From NCBI GenBank assembly GCA_001647635.1, contig CP014761.1:496001-560000 (forward strand): a DNA stretch of 64,000 bases, given 5' to 3'. Origin of the DNA: Leifsonia xyli (GTDB taxonomy: Bacteria; Actinomycetota; Actinomycetes; Actinomycetales; Microbacteriaceae). The position numbers were made by a program, and so were the translations under genes. The notes beneath the pieces are model-generated. The model searched no databases, was not told the origin of the DNA, and was given only the letters and a program-made list of their open reading frames with translations. Of the stretch, positions 1 through 7,399 are shown in pieces. Each line of letters begins with the position of its first letter. The stretch's first letter is position 1.

Positions 1-2
1 GC

Positions 3-38
3 GTGGTCGTGATCTCCGCCCTGACCAAGGATCCGTAG
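3..38 (+). CDS. 3' end of an unidentified gene (partial)
   Basis: The window opens inside an open frame that reads VVVISALTKDP and stops at a TAG. Only eleven codons are visible, so no function can be assigned, and the call rests only on the frame staying open from the window edge. Confidence 0.25.
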   Translation: MVVISALTKDP

Positions 39-150
39 CTAGCACACATTCGCGCTAGCAGCGATTGTCTGTAGGCCGAAGATTCCCTGCCCTATTCCGA
101 GTTGCTTACAGTCGGCCAGGGATGGTGTCGGGCAACCGCCTCGCGCGGCC

Positions 151-948
151 TCACATCCGGGAGAGAATCTCCTGCTTCTTCGCCGCGAACTCGTCCTCGG
201 TGAGGATACCGGCGTCGCGGAGCTGGGCCAGCTGCTGCAGCTGGGCGACGTGGTCGGGGGCGGTCACGGCTGGCTGCTCCGGGGCGGCGTTCGCGACCTG
301 CACCTGGATTGGTGTGGCGGCGCGGGCCTGCATGAGATTCAGGATCTGCTGACGGAATGCGGCTGCATCGTCACGGTTGACGCGAAATCCGACTGTGCCG
401 CCGGCAGTCTGCACCTCGACCAGGTGGTACAGCATCCCGTCTTTCCGGTTGGAGACTGAGGTGATCTGGTGGATCGGCAACATTTCGTACGCATCCTTGC
501 CGCCCTTCACCCCGGTGGCGAGCAGCGAGAGTCCGCCGGTGAGGACGCCTGCGGTGATCTTCCCACCGGAGACCCCGCGGCCACGTTCCCATTCGATGCG
601 GTCCGGCCACAGCTTCACCTTGGCGTTCTTCCCGTCAATGTGGGAGACGATCTCGTACAGCGGGAGGTCATCTCCGGCGACGACCACCGACACTTCCTGG
701 TCGTTACGGGCGGCGGTCACGGTGGAGACCCCGTATCCGATGTTGGCCCGGGTCTCCGCGGCGACACTAGCGGCAGCGTTCTTCACCTTCGCGAACACCC
801 CCTGCCGCTCGCCGGTGACGACGACCGCGCCGGCCTGGTCGATGACCTGCGGCGTCTGCTGGTCGGAGAAGTGCTCCGTCCACTGGGCGCCGTCCCACCA
901 CCGCTGGCGTCCGGATCCGTCGTCGTACCAACCGGCGGGTGTGCTCAT
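151..948 (-). CDS. DUF2510 / PH-like / SHOCT domain protein
   Basis: A 265-residue protein. The start chosen is the ATG 6 bases after an AAGGAG ribosome site. Residues about 4-25 are a DUF2510 motif (AGWYDDGSG, then RWWDGAQWTEH), a tryptophan-rich module common at the N terminus of actinobacterial envelope proteins. The middle (about 90-200) resembles a bacterial PH-like fold, with WPDRIEW and IHQITSV strands. The last 30 residues are a SHOCT domain (LRDAGILTEDEFAAKKQEIL). There is no signal peptide and no clear membrane helix, so it is probably a cytoplasmic or peripheral membrane adaptor. Function unknown; domain calls are by eye. Confidence 0.8.
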   Translation of the reverse strand: MSTPAGWYDDGSGRQRWWDGAQWTEHFSDQQTPQVIDQAGAVVVTGERQGVFAKVKNAAASVAAETRANIGYGVSTVTAARNDQEVSVVVAGDDLPLYEIVSHIDGKNAKVKLWPDRIEWERGRGVSGGKITAGVLTGGLSLLATGVKGGKDAYEMLPIHQITSVSNRKDGMLYHLVEVQTAGGTVGFRVNRDDAAAFRQQILNLMQARAATPIQVQVANAAPEQPAVTAPDHVAQLQQLAQLRDAGILTEDEFAAKKQEILSRM

Positions 949-1080
949 ATAGATCTCCTTGCTTCTTTGGGGCGAATCCACGCTAGTTGGCGATGATCAA
1001 CCGTTGGCACCCCAGAACAGGGGTGCAGGCTGGCTGCTCAGGTCGAACTCGTTTGTTCTCGATCACGAGCCCGTTAGAAG

Positions 1081-1112
1081 GGCGGCGGCTGGTTCGGGTC
1101 GCAGCCGCCGCC
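1081..1112 (-). terminator. Hairpin downstream of the DUF4352 lipoprotein
   Basis: A perfect 10-bp stem, GGCGGCGGCT with AGCCGCCGCC, and a 12-base loop, lies just past the stop of the lipoprotein gene read leftward. It is followed by CTTCTAAC rather than a strong T run, so it is probably an intrinsic terminator of moderate strength. Confidence 0.55.
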
Positions 1113-1129
1113 CGGTACACCGGCGCTCG

Positions 1130-1669
1130 TCACTTGAGGTTGACGGTCTCCCCCTTGGAGAACGCGTTGTCGGACACCTGGATGCTGGCGGCGGTGGTGC
1201 CGGCGGGGACGTCGAACAGGATGGGGCCAGTGATGGCGTTCCCGGGGTTGATCGCGGCGACCCACGCGGACTGGTTCGGGCTGGCGTAGAGAGTCGCGGT
1301 CGGGTCGGCGTCGTAGGTCTTCCCGGTCCCGTCGACGAGCTTGACGTAGTTGGAGATGAACGTCGCGGCGCTGGTCCCGACGTTCTTGATGGTCAGGTCC
1401 ACCTCGATGAACGTGCCCTGCGCGGTCTTCGTGAGCGGGGAGGCTCCGGCGGTGGTGCCGGCGTCCTTGCTTGCCGTGGCGGTGTACTCGAACGAGCCAA
1501 CCTTCACAGGAGTGTTCAGCCCGGCGGTCGCCGGCGCGGCCGGGGCGGTAGAACCACCACCTCCGGTGGAACCGGCTCCGGCCGTGCCGCTGCCGGCGGA
1601 GCATCCGGTGAGAGCGAGACCGGCGATCAGTGCGACGGTGGCGGAGATGGTGGCGGTGCGACGGAACAT
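1130..1669 (-). CDS. DUF4352-type secreted lipoprotein
   Basis: A 179-residue lipoprotein. The chosen ATG follows AGGAGG at good spacing. The signal peptide ends in the lipobox LTGC (Cys23), followed by a Gly/Ser/Ala/Pro-rich linker. From about residue 55 comes an Ig-like DUF4352 domain (KVGSFEYTA, then FIEVDLTIKNVGTSAATF). DUF4352 proteins are cell-surface proteins of unknown role. The gene is convergent with nothing and divergent from the kinase gene at 1841. It is one of seven or so lipoproteins in this island. Confidence 0.82.
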   Translation of the reverse strand: MFRRTATISATVALIAGLALTGCSAGSGTAGAGSTGGGGSTAPAAPATAGLNTPVKVGSFEYTATASKDAGTTAGASPLTKTAQGTFIEVDLTIKNVGTSAATFISNYVKLVDGTGKTYDADPTATLYASPNQSAWVAAINPGNAITGPILFDVPAGTTAASIQVSDNAFSKGETVNLK

Positions 1670-1828
1670 GGTGTCCTCCTGGTGAGAGTTCTCGGGGCCG
1701 ACGTTCGGCCTCAACCAGGACACCGCGGGGCGACCCTCCTCCGACACGTCGGAACGGTCAGGATGCCGTGTACGAAAGTACGGTTCGGCCCCTCCGAAAG
1801 GTGGTGGGGACCTATCGCAGCCCGCATC

Positions 1829-1834
1829 TACGAT
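1829..1834 (+). promoter_or_regulatory. -10 box TACGAT, leaderless start at 1841
   Basis: TACGAT ends 6 bases before the kinase ATG, so transcription should begin at the start codon itself. No ribosome site is present. Confidence 0.6.
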
Positions 1835-1840
1835 CAGTGC

Positions 1841-3121
1841 ATGACCTCCACCCCACCCCCGACGAGCAGTTGGCCGGCGACCGCGCCCGTCCCGTCCATG
1901 CCGTCAACGGCTCGACGTCGCTGGGCGCTGGTCGGCTCGATCAGCTTGGCGGTGCTGTGTGCGCTGTTCGCGATGTCCGCCGGTGGCAACTACGGGACAA
2001 CCGGTTCGACATTCCCCGCGGCGGTGCAACTCCTGGCGATGGTCGGTGCGTTCGTGATGATCGGTGCGTCCGTGCTGCTGGTCTGGCGGCACCGTTTCCC
2101 GGTTCTTGTGTCCGCGCTCGCGATCGGCGGTGCCATCGTCTTCCCGACGACACCGCTGCCAGCCTTGGTCGCGTGTGCTGCGGCGACCGCTGCGATGACC
2201 GGGTGGCGGCGGTGGGCGATCGTCGCTGGAACGTACGTGGCGGTCTTCGTCTCGTTCTGCTGGGACATCGCCGCTCACGTGTCGATCCTGTCGGACTTCG
2301 TCAACGCGCCCGCGGAGGGAACCCCGGCCCGGCTGGCGATGTTCTGGTCGCTGCCGGTCCTCGCGGCTGTTGCTGTCGCACCGTTCGCTGGGTACGGGTT
2401 CGCCCGGCAGCTGCGCCGGGAACGGGACGCGGCGAGGCGTGGCGCGGTCGAAGCGAACCGGAACGTAGCGGTCCTCCACCACGAGGTGGAGCTAGAACGT
2501 GACCGGCAGGAGCTCGCCCGGGAACTGCACGACACTCTCGCCGCACGGCTCAGCTCCCTGTCCCTTCACGCCGGGGCTCTCGAGCTGACCGTCGACGGCA
2601 GCGATGACCGGGCGGCAGCAGCGGCCCGCGCGGTCCGCGAAACCGCGCAAAGCTCCCTCGACGAGCTGCGCAACGTTGTCCACACTCTCCGCAATCCGAC
2701 CGCCCCCGGTGTCAGCACTGGGCTCGCGGACATCTCCCATCTCATCGACGAAGCCCTTGCCGACGGCGTTGACGTTCGCGCGCAGGTCCTCGTCAACGAC
2801 CCGACATCCTGCGACCCGCAGGTCGCGCACGCCTGCTACCGGATCGTGCAGGAGTCGATCTCCAACGTCCGCCGACACGCGCCCGGCGCTGGTATCCGAG
2901 TCGAGGTCCGCGGAGGGCCCGACACCGGTCTGACCATCACGGCGACCAACTGGCTCACGCGACAGGCTGCGCCGACCTCAGTCGGGGGCGGGCACGGTCT
3001 CGCCGGTATGGGCGAACGGGTCACCCTCGTCGGCGGGTCTTTCCAAGCAGGGCCCACCCCGGACGGGACGTTCACCGTCCTCGTCTGGATGCCGTGGGCT
3101 CCCCGCACAATCGGCGTCTGA
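1841..3121 (+). CDS. NarL/DesK-type sensor histidine kinase
   Basis: A 426-residue kinase. Four or five hydrophobic helices occupy residues about 25-185, followed by a charged coiled segment and a HisKA_3 dimerisation domain with RELHDTL, in which His230 is the expected phosphorylation site. The C terminus has an HATPase fold: an N-box like YRIVQESISNVRRHA and a G-box with GGGHGLAGMGERV. The open frame extends far upstream, but the ATG at 1841 is preferred because of its promoter placement and because upstream residues look non-coding. It precedes the response regulator at 3144 by 22 bases. The signal sensed is unknown; there is no large extracellular domain. Confidence 0.9.
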   Translation: MTSTPPPTSSWPATAPVPSMPSTARRRWALVGSISLAVLCALFAMSAGGNYGTTGSTFPAAVQLLAMVGAFVMIGASVLLVWRHRFPVLVSALAIGGAIVFPTTPLPALVACAAATAAMTGWRRWAIVAGTYVAVFVSFCWDIAAHVSILSDFVNAPAEGTPARLAMFWSLPVLAAVAVAPFAGYGFARQLRRERDAARRGAVEANRNVAVLHHEVELERDRQELARELHDTLAARLSSLSLHAGALELTVDGSDDRAAAAARAVRETAQSSLDELRNVVHTLRNPTAPGVSTGLADISHLIDEALADGVDVRAQVLVNDPTSCDPQVAHACYRIVQESISNVRRHAPGAGIRVEVRGGPDTGLTITATNWLTRQAAPTSVGGGHGLAGMGERVTLVGGSFQAGPTPDGTFTVLVWMPWAPRTIGV

Positions 3122-3130
3122 ACCTCCCGG

Positions 3131-3136
3131 TAGACT
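3131..3136 (+). promoter_or_regulatory. -10 box TAGACT, leaderless start at 3144
   Basis: TAGACT ends 7 bases before the GTG of the response regulator. The regulator may therefore have its own promoter as well as read-through from the kinase gene. Confidence 0.5.
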
Positions 3137-3143
3137 CGCCGGC

Positions 3144-3800
3144 GTGACCGGCAGCCGACCAATCAGTGTCCTCGTCGTCGATGACGACGCGATGGCGGCG
3201 AACGGTCTCACTGCGCTGCTCGAACTGTCCGGAGACATCCGCGTCCTCGGCCGCTGCTCAGACGGGACAGAAGTCGCCGACGCCGTCGTCAACCTGCGCC
3301 CTGACGTCGTCCTGTGCGATGTGCGGATGCCGCGGATGGACGGGGTCGCCGTCGTCAAGCAGCTCGCCGGTACCGGTCCGGTGTTCCTCATGATGACCGC
3401 GTTCGACGAAGACGGACGTGTCCTCGACGCGGTCGCCGCCGGGGCAGCCGGTTTCATGCTCAAAGATGAGGACCCACGTCGGATCATCGACGCTGTCCTC
3501 GAAGTCGCCGCAGGGGACGCCGCGTTTTCCCCGCGCGCGGCGAGGCAACTGACCAGCTGGGTGCGGGACTCCCATGCGTCCGAAGCGCGCCGCGACGCGA
3601 CCGAGAAGATGGGCATGCTCACCGACCGGGAACGGGAGTACGCCATCGGGGTGACCAATGGGGCGTCGGACGCGGAGCTCGCGCAACAGTTCTTCGTCGC
3701 GGAGACCACCGTGAAGTCCGCCCTTGCCGGGATCCGCACGAAGTGGGGTGTGCGAACCCGCACTGAGCTCGCCGTGGTCGTCGCCCGCTCCGGCGCGTGA
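3144..3800 (+). CDS. NarL-family response regulator
   Basis: A 218-residue regulator starting at GTG. The receiver domain has the acidic pocket VVDDD near residues 12-15, phosphoacceptor Asp59 in LCDVRMPRMDG and Lys in LKDEDP. The C-terminal LuxR-type helix-turn-helix reads TDREREYAIG, then DAELAQQFFVAETTVKSAL. It is the obvious partner of the kinase 22 bases upstream. Targets are unknown; the envelope-protein genes around it are candidates by proximity only. Confidence 0.9.
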   Translation: MTGSRPISVLVVDDDAMAANGLTALLELSGDIRVLGRCSDGTEVADAVVNLRPDVVLCDVRMPRMDGVAVVKQLAGTGPVFLMMTAFDEDGRVLDAVAAGAAGFMLKDEDPRRIIDAVLEVAAGDAAFSPRAARQLTSWVRDSHASEARRDATEKMGMLTDREREYAIGVTNGASDAELAQQFFVAETTVKSALAGIRTKWGVRTRTELAVVVARSGA

Positions 3801-3886
3801 CACGTTCGCTCAGCGAAGGGTAGACAGCGCTTCTCACCCTTAGTGGGGGCTGATTGGATCCTATGTGTTCTGACAGGATCGCAAAC

Positions 3887-5047
3887 ATGAGTGACCCGAG
3901 CACCCCCGAATCACAGCAGCCCAACACCCCAGCATCGCCGCAGCCGACCCCTCCGCCGTCGCCCACTCCGAGCACCGACGGAATCGTCCCGCCCGCAGCG
4001 GGTGCGACCCCTCCGCCGCCGGCGCCGAGCCAGGCTCCCGGGGCGTACCCGCCTCCGCCTGCAGCTGGTCAGGCGCCGGGTGCGTACCCGCCACCTCCCG
4101 CCGGGACGGTCCCTCCCGCGCCGTACGGTGTTCCGCAGCCGCCGAAGAAGAGCGGGAACGGGTTCGCTGTCGCCGCTCTCGTTCTCGGCATCATCGGCGT
4201 CGTTTTCGCGTTCACCCCCGCCGCCGGCTTCGGCATCTTCCTCGGCATCCTTGCCCTGATCTTCGGCATCATCGCCCTGGTGCGGAAGCCCGCGAAATCC
4301 GGCGTGCCGATCAGCGGCACCGCGCTTGGAGCGGTCGCGCTCATCATCGGCATCATCTTCGCCGCCGTTTACGCGGGCGGTAAGACCGCACCGTCTGCCG
4401 CGGACGCACCGGCAGCGGCGAACACCGCGGCCGCCACCACCCCGGCGGCGCCGTCCCCGGAGCCTTCGAAGACGCAGACCCCGCCGGACCCGAACGCCGC
4501 GTACGACAAGACGTTCGGGACGTTCGCTCCGGTGAACCAGACCGGCACCGGCGACTCCGTCATCGCCCTCCCCGCCGGTGTGAAAGCTGGTGTCGTCACC
4601 GCGAGCCACCAGGGCTCGTCGAACTTCGTCCTCACCGTCCTCGACGCGTCGAACCAGTCCACCGGTGACCTCCTTGTGAACACCATCGGCAACTACGCCG
4701 GTGTCACCGCGTACGGGCTGAACGGACTCGGCGGTACTGGCGTGAACCTCCAGGTCAAAGCGGACGGCGCGTGGAATATCACCATCTCCCCGATCAGTGC
4801 CGCGCCGGAGCTCGGACTCCCAGGAGGTGCCACCGGCGACCAGGTGTACAAGTACAACGGCGCCGCCGGGAACTGGACGTTCACCAACCAGGGCCAGTCG
4901 AACTTCGTCGTCATCCAGTACGGCGGTGCCATGCCGAACCTCGCCGTGAACACCATCGGCGCGTACTCCGGCAAGGTCCCCATGTTCGCAGGACCGACCG
5001 TCATCACCGTGAAGTCCGACGGCGCCTGGACCGTCGCCGCCGGGTAA
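3887..5047 (+). CDS. Pro-rich DUF4190-like membrane protein with two surface repeats
   Basis: A 386-residue protein. The first 85 residues are Pro/Ala-rich with QAPGAYPPPP repeats. A pair of hydrophobic helices (about 90-145) resembles DUF4190, followed by a third helix. After an Ala/Pro/Thr linker come two tandem beta-rich repeats of about 90 residues, each with a SNFV core, an IGxYxG segment and a closing KxDGAW motif (ADGAWNI and SDGAWTV). The topology suggests a cytoplasmic proline arm and an external repeat domain. A decayed copy of this repeat is recognisable at 39263. Function unknown. An upstream in-frame ATG exists, but the start used follows an AGGA site. Confidence 0.85.
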   Translation: MSDPSTPESQQPNTPASPQPTPPPSPTPSTDGIVPPAAGATPPPPAPSQAPGAYPPPPAAGQAPGAYPPPPAGTVPPAPYGVPQPPKKSGNGFAVAALVLGIIGVVFAFTPAAGFGIFLGILALIFGIIALVRKPAKSGVPISGTALGAVALIIGIIFAAVYAGGKTAPSAADAPAAANTAAATTPAAPSPEPSKTQTPPDPNAAYDKTFGTFAPVNQTGTGDSVIALPAGVKAGVVTASHQGSSNFVLTVLDASNQSTGDLLVNTIGNYAGVTAYGLNGLGGTGVNLQVKADGAWNITISPISAAPELGLPGGATGDQVYKYNGAAGNWTFTNQGQSNFVVIQYGGAMPNLAVNTIGAYSGKVPMFAGPTVITVKSDGAWTVAAG

Positions 5048-5067
5048 CCCACGACCGCAACGCCAAC

Positions 5068-5102
5068 GGGGCGTCTCCATCTGGGAGACGCCCCGTTTCG
5101 TT
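5068..5102 (+). terminator. Intrinsic terminator between convergent genes
   Basis: Stem GGGGCGTCTC with GAGACGCCCC and a short loop, followed by GTTTCGTTT. It lies between the convergent genes ending at 5047 and 5126 and can act on both strands, more strongly on the plus strand. Confidence 0.8.
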
Positions 5103-5125
5103 TGCCCACTATGGGTGGCCCGCCT

Positions 5126-5569
5126 CTACGACAGTTCGGCGAGCCAGTGGTACCGCTCGAGGTCGGAAGCGGTGAGGTAGTCGGTGTCCTGGTATCCGTC
5201 CACATGCAGGCGGTAATACTTCTCTCCTCCTGGCACGCCGTCGATCTTCATCACGTAGTTGCATTCGCCCTGGTTCGCCGCCCACGAGGTAGTCCCCGCG
5301 CCGATCTTCCCCGTCGCGACGACGTCGCCGGACTGGTTCGTGACAGTCACCTGGCGCCCCTGCAGCGGATCCTCGAAGTCGCAGCGGCTGCCTTCCGGGA
5401 ACTGCTGCTTGGTCGCATAACCCAGCCCGAACGTGAACGTCCCATCGACCGTGAACGACGACGAGTGAGTCGCGTCCGGAGTGTCCGGGGCATCGCTTGC
5501 CGGCAGGGTCGTACACCCCGCTAAGAGAAGCGCAGAGGCGACCGCGGCAGAGGCAAACAGGGGTTTCAT
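5126..5569 (-). CDS. Small secreted lipoprotein, unknown
   Basis: A 147-residue lipoprotein with signal peptide and lipobox LAGC (Cys19). The mature part is rich in aromatic and Gly residues, has two Cys besides the lipidated one (CDFED and ECNYVM), and looks like an all-beta domain. I recognise no named family. The ATG start lies 6 bases after a TAGAGT box, so it is probably leaderless. It is convergent with the repeat protein and shares its terminator. Confidence 0.78.
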   Translation of the reverse strand: MKPLFASAAVASALLLAGCTTLPASDAPDTPDATHSSSFTVDGTFTFGLGYATKQQFPEGSRCDFEDPLQGRQVTVTNQSGDVVATGKIGAGTTSWAANQGECNYVMKIDGVPGGEKYYRLHVDGYQDTDYLTASDLERYHWLAELS

Positions 5570-5575
5570 GGTCGC

Positions 5576-5581
5576 ACTCTA
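5576..5581 (-). promoter_or_regulatory. -10 box TAGAGT, leaderless start at 5569
   Basis: Read on the minus strand, TAGAGT ends 6 bases before the lipoprotein ATG. No ribosome site is visible. Confidence 0.5.
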
Positions 5582-5739
5582 GTGTGGGAGCGCAATCGGT
5601 GGGCAGCGCATATCTTCATCCCAGTCCGGCACTGAATCGCAGCGGCCCGGCGGTAAACCTATCGGCGCGCACCGGCATCCGATAACGTCTGGTCAACGCC
5701 CGCCGCAGTGCGGGTCAGCATCTCCCGAAGGAGCTCATG

Positions 5740-6261
5740 ATGGCCGACCCCGGCTGGTACCCGGACCCGAGCGGTGCCCCGCAGCTGCGCTGGTACAACG
5801 GCTCGGGGTGGACAGAGAACACGGCACCGTACGCGGCTCCGACTCCGGCTACTGCACCACAGGTCGCTCGGCAGCCGGCTGCCGGATACCCGGCGACTCC
5901 AGCGCCGACGATTCAGCAGGCGCAGCAGTTCTATTCGCCGGCGGCGTCGCCGACTGTTAGCAAAGACCCTGGGTCCGCGCCGCGCCGTGGGCTCGTTCTC
6001 GGTGTGATCTCCGCCATCCTGGCCGTGCTGACGATTTTCTTCGGCCTGCTCGGCGGCACCGTTTACGCGTTGAACTGGCTCCTCTGGGTTGCACTGGTGG
6101 TCCTCGCTCTCCCCGCAACCGTGCTCGGCATCATCGGCCTCATCCAGTCATCCATCGGTCTCTCACGGTCCGTGGATCCCCAGCAGCGGAGGCAAGCCGG
6201 CATCGGACTCGGAACATCCATCGTCGGCTGCCTCTCAATCGTCCTCCTGTTCGTTCTGTGA
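5740..6261 (+). CDS. DUF2510 membrane protein
   Basis: A 173-residue protein. Two adjacent ATGs exist; the second is used because the GAAGGAG site is then 6 bases away. DUF2510 occupies residues 2-25 (DPGWYPDPSG, LRWYNGSGWTE). A Pro/Ala/Gln linker follows, then three hydrophobic helices like a DUF4190 module. Both this and the similar gene at 9722 probably sit in the membrane with the Trp-rich module inside. It leads a run of small membrane genes up to 6761. Function unknown. Confidence 0.83.
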   Translation: MADPGWYPDPSGAPQLRWYNGSGWTENTAPYAAPTPATAPQVARQPAAGYPATPAPTIQQAQQFYSPAASPTVSKDPGSAPRRGLVLGVISAILAVLTIFFGLLGGTVYALNWLLWVALVVLALPATVLGIIGLIQSSIGLSRSVDPQQRRQAGIGLGTSIVGCLSIVLLFVL

Positions 6262-6270
6262 CAGGGCCCG

Positions 6271-6498
6271 ATGACCGTTGACCCGTCCACGCCGGAAGGG
6301 CGCCGCCGCACCCGCCGTGGGGTCTGGTTGGTCGCCGCGGTCTTCTCGTTCATGGCGGTCCAAGGACTGCTGCTCAAGTGGGCGATCGTCAGCGGCTCAC
6401 CAGTCGCCTGGACCATCTGGGCACTGTTCGTCGCCGCCGCGGTGACCGGGTTCGTGGTCGAGTCGCTGGCGGAGCGGCGGCGCAGACGAGGCGGATAG
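6271..6498 (+). CDS. 75-residue two-helix membrane protein (paralogue of 17572)
   Basis: Begins MTVDPSTPEGRR, has two hydrophobic helices and ends in SLAERRRRRGG. The gene at 17572 encodes a protein of identical length that matches along its whole length, and a third copy survives only as a 3' fragment at 19117. The DNA repeat shared with 19.1 kb begins inside this gene and continues into the next one. No known family; the arginine-rich tail suggests a cytoplasmic C terminus. Confidence 0.72.
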   Translation: MTVDPSTPEGRRRTRRGVWLVAAVFSFMAVQGLLLKWAIVSGSPVAWTIWALFVAAAVTGFVVESLAERRRRRGG

Positions 6499-6505
6499 AG
6501 GCGGG

Positions 6506-6511
6506 TACTAT
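6506..6511 (+). promoter_or_regulatory. -10 box TACTAT, leaderless start at 6519
   Basis: TACTAT ends 7 bases before GTG. The same spacing, with TATTAT, is kept in the duplicate at 19199. Confidence 0.55.
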
Positions 6512-6518
6512 CCGGGGC

Positions 6519-6611
6519 GTGTCCAGGTGGCGGCCATACGAGCGAGCGATCTACACCGTCCTGGCGGTCGTCGCCATCGTGGTCGGGTTGAAGCTCCTCG
6601 GCGTCTGGTGA
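6519..6611 (+). CDS. 30-residue hydrophobic peptide (duplicated at 19212)
   Basis: Reads WRPYERAIYTV followed by an uninterrupted hydrophobic helix ending LKLLGVW. The copy at 19212 has the same protein with one substitution (R3 to M), and silent changes dominate between the two, which argues for a translated gene. The start is GTG, placed for leaderless translation. A single-helix peptide of this size could be a membrane regulator or a small toxin; nothing in the sequence decides. Confidence 0.6.
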   Translation: MSRWRPYERAIYTVLAVVAIVVGLKLLGVW

Positions 6612-6635
6612 ACATCGCACTGAGTGGGGAGACTA

Positions 6636-6761
6636 ATGCTGCTTGCCGGTTCATCCACCCAGGCCGAAGCGGCTGCTGCGCTGCCCTTCGTGTTCATCAT
6701 CGTGATTGTGACCGTCGTCGCTGCCGTCTTCTTTATTCGGAGGTTCGGTCGACGCGGTTAA
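6636..6761 (+). CDS. 41-residue single-helix membrane protein
   Basis: ATG preceded by GGGGAG at good spacing. After a short Ala-rich head come about 20 hydrophobic residues (FVFIIVIVTVVAAVFFI) and the tail RRFGRRG. It lies directly after the 30-residue peptide gene and probably shares its transcript. No family recognised. Confidence 0.55.
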   Translation: MLLAGSSTQAEAAAALPFVFIIVIVTVVAAVFFIRRFGRRG

Positions 6762-6793
6762 CCGGTAGGCCCGTGGGAGCGGTCGCTGGCGGC

Positions 6794-6931
6794 TCAGCGC
6801 CTGCGCCGACGCACCAGCAGCGCAGCACCGACGGCGACTGCGAATAGGAGGGTGATCGCAAGCGGCAGCGCGGGCCACGTTCCCGGAAGCATGACGTACG
6901 CGCCGCCAGTGCGGAGTGTCGTCCCGGTCAC
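6794..6931 (-). CDS. 45-residue membrane protein, coupled to 6928
   Basis: The GTG start overlaps the upstream stop codon as GTGA, the signature of translational coupling. One hydrophobic helix (LPLAITLLFAVAVGAALLV) and a tail of five arginines. Unknown function; the second gene of a two-gene unit. Confidence 0.55.
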   Translation of the reverse strand: MTGTTLRTGGAYVMLPGTWPALPLAITLLFAVAVGAALLVRRRRR

Positions 6932-7155
6932 GTCCGTGGTCCGAAGTCCCGTCCCCGCTTGCCCCGCCGATAGTGGCGGAAGTAGACGATGGCGAGAATG
7001 CTCGACAAGAACCCGAGTCCGATACCGAACCACCCGGTGGTGATGCCCGCGAACAGAACGAGAATGCCGCCGAGCAGGCAGAGCCCGGCAGCGGACGCGT
7101 ACACGAAGCCAATGTTCCGCCAGAACTCGGGGCGGCGCGTTCGCGGGTCGGTCAC
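6928..7155 (-). CDS. 75-residue two-helix membrane protein, VTDPRTRR family
   Basis: Starts at GTG with VTDPRTRRPEFWRN, then two hydrophobic helices and a basic tail (YFRHYRRGKRGRD). The N-terminal VTDPxTxx motif recurs in the unrelated-looking membrane proteins starting at 21454 and 21760, each also with a leaderless -10 box. The shared part spans promoter and first codons, so the three may have been seeded from one duplicated 5' module. Confidence 0.68.
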   Translation of the reverse strand: MTDPRTRRPEFWRNIGFVYASAAGLCLLGGILVLFAGITTGWFGIGLGFLSSILAIVYFRHYRRGKRGRDFGPRT

Positions 7156-7162
7156 GAGACGG

Positions 7163-7168
7163 ACGATA
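7163..7168 (-). promoter_or_regulatory. -10 box TATCGT, leaderless start at 7155
   Basis: On the minus strand TATCGT ends 7 bases before the GTG that opens the VTDPRTRR gene. Confidence 0.55.
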
Positions 7169-7202
7169 CGCCCAACCGGTCGTGCTTGTGCGAGTTCGCG
7201 AC

Positions 7203-7373
7203 CTAGAAGATGTCGACGGAGATGTTCAGGTCCTCGTCTTTGTCCTTGCCGCACCGGATGCAGCGTTGGTAGCGGCCGCCGTCCGGGGTGGTCTCCGTGT
7301 GCCAGCGGTGCCGGTTGAGCCGGCACAGAAGTGGCTTGCGCTGCGCGCTCTTCGTCGAGTTGCGTTCGGGCAT
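7203..7373 (-). CDS. 56-residue putative zinc-binding protein
   Basis: Start ATG with a GAAGGGGG site. Basic N terminus, then Cys17, His22, His25 and later Cys38 and Cys41 in RYQRCIRCGKDKDED, arranged like a small zinc ribbon. It resembles short conserved actinobacterial proteins of unknown role. Same strand as, and just downstream of, the LuxR gene at 7400 (gap 26 bases), so possibly co-transcribed with it. Confidence 0.6.
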   Translation of the reverse strand: MPERNSTKSAQRKPLLCRLNRHRWHTETTPDGGRYQRCIRCGKDKDEDLNISVDIF

Positions 7374-7399
7374 CTGCGTACCCCCTTCGTGTTTCTGTA

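Noticed and set aside
959..1840. Long upstream extension of the kinase frame
   Set aside because: It runs antisense through the DUF4352 lipoprotein and codes for Arg/Gly-rich sequence without domain character; the promoter fixes the start at 1841.
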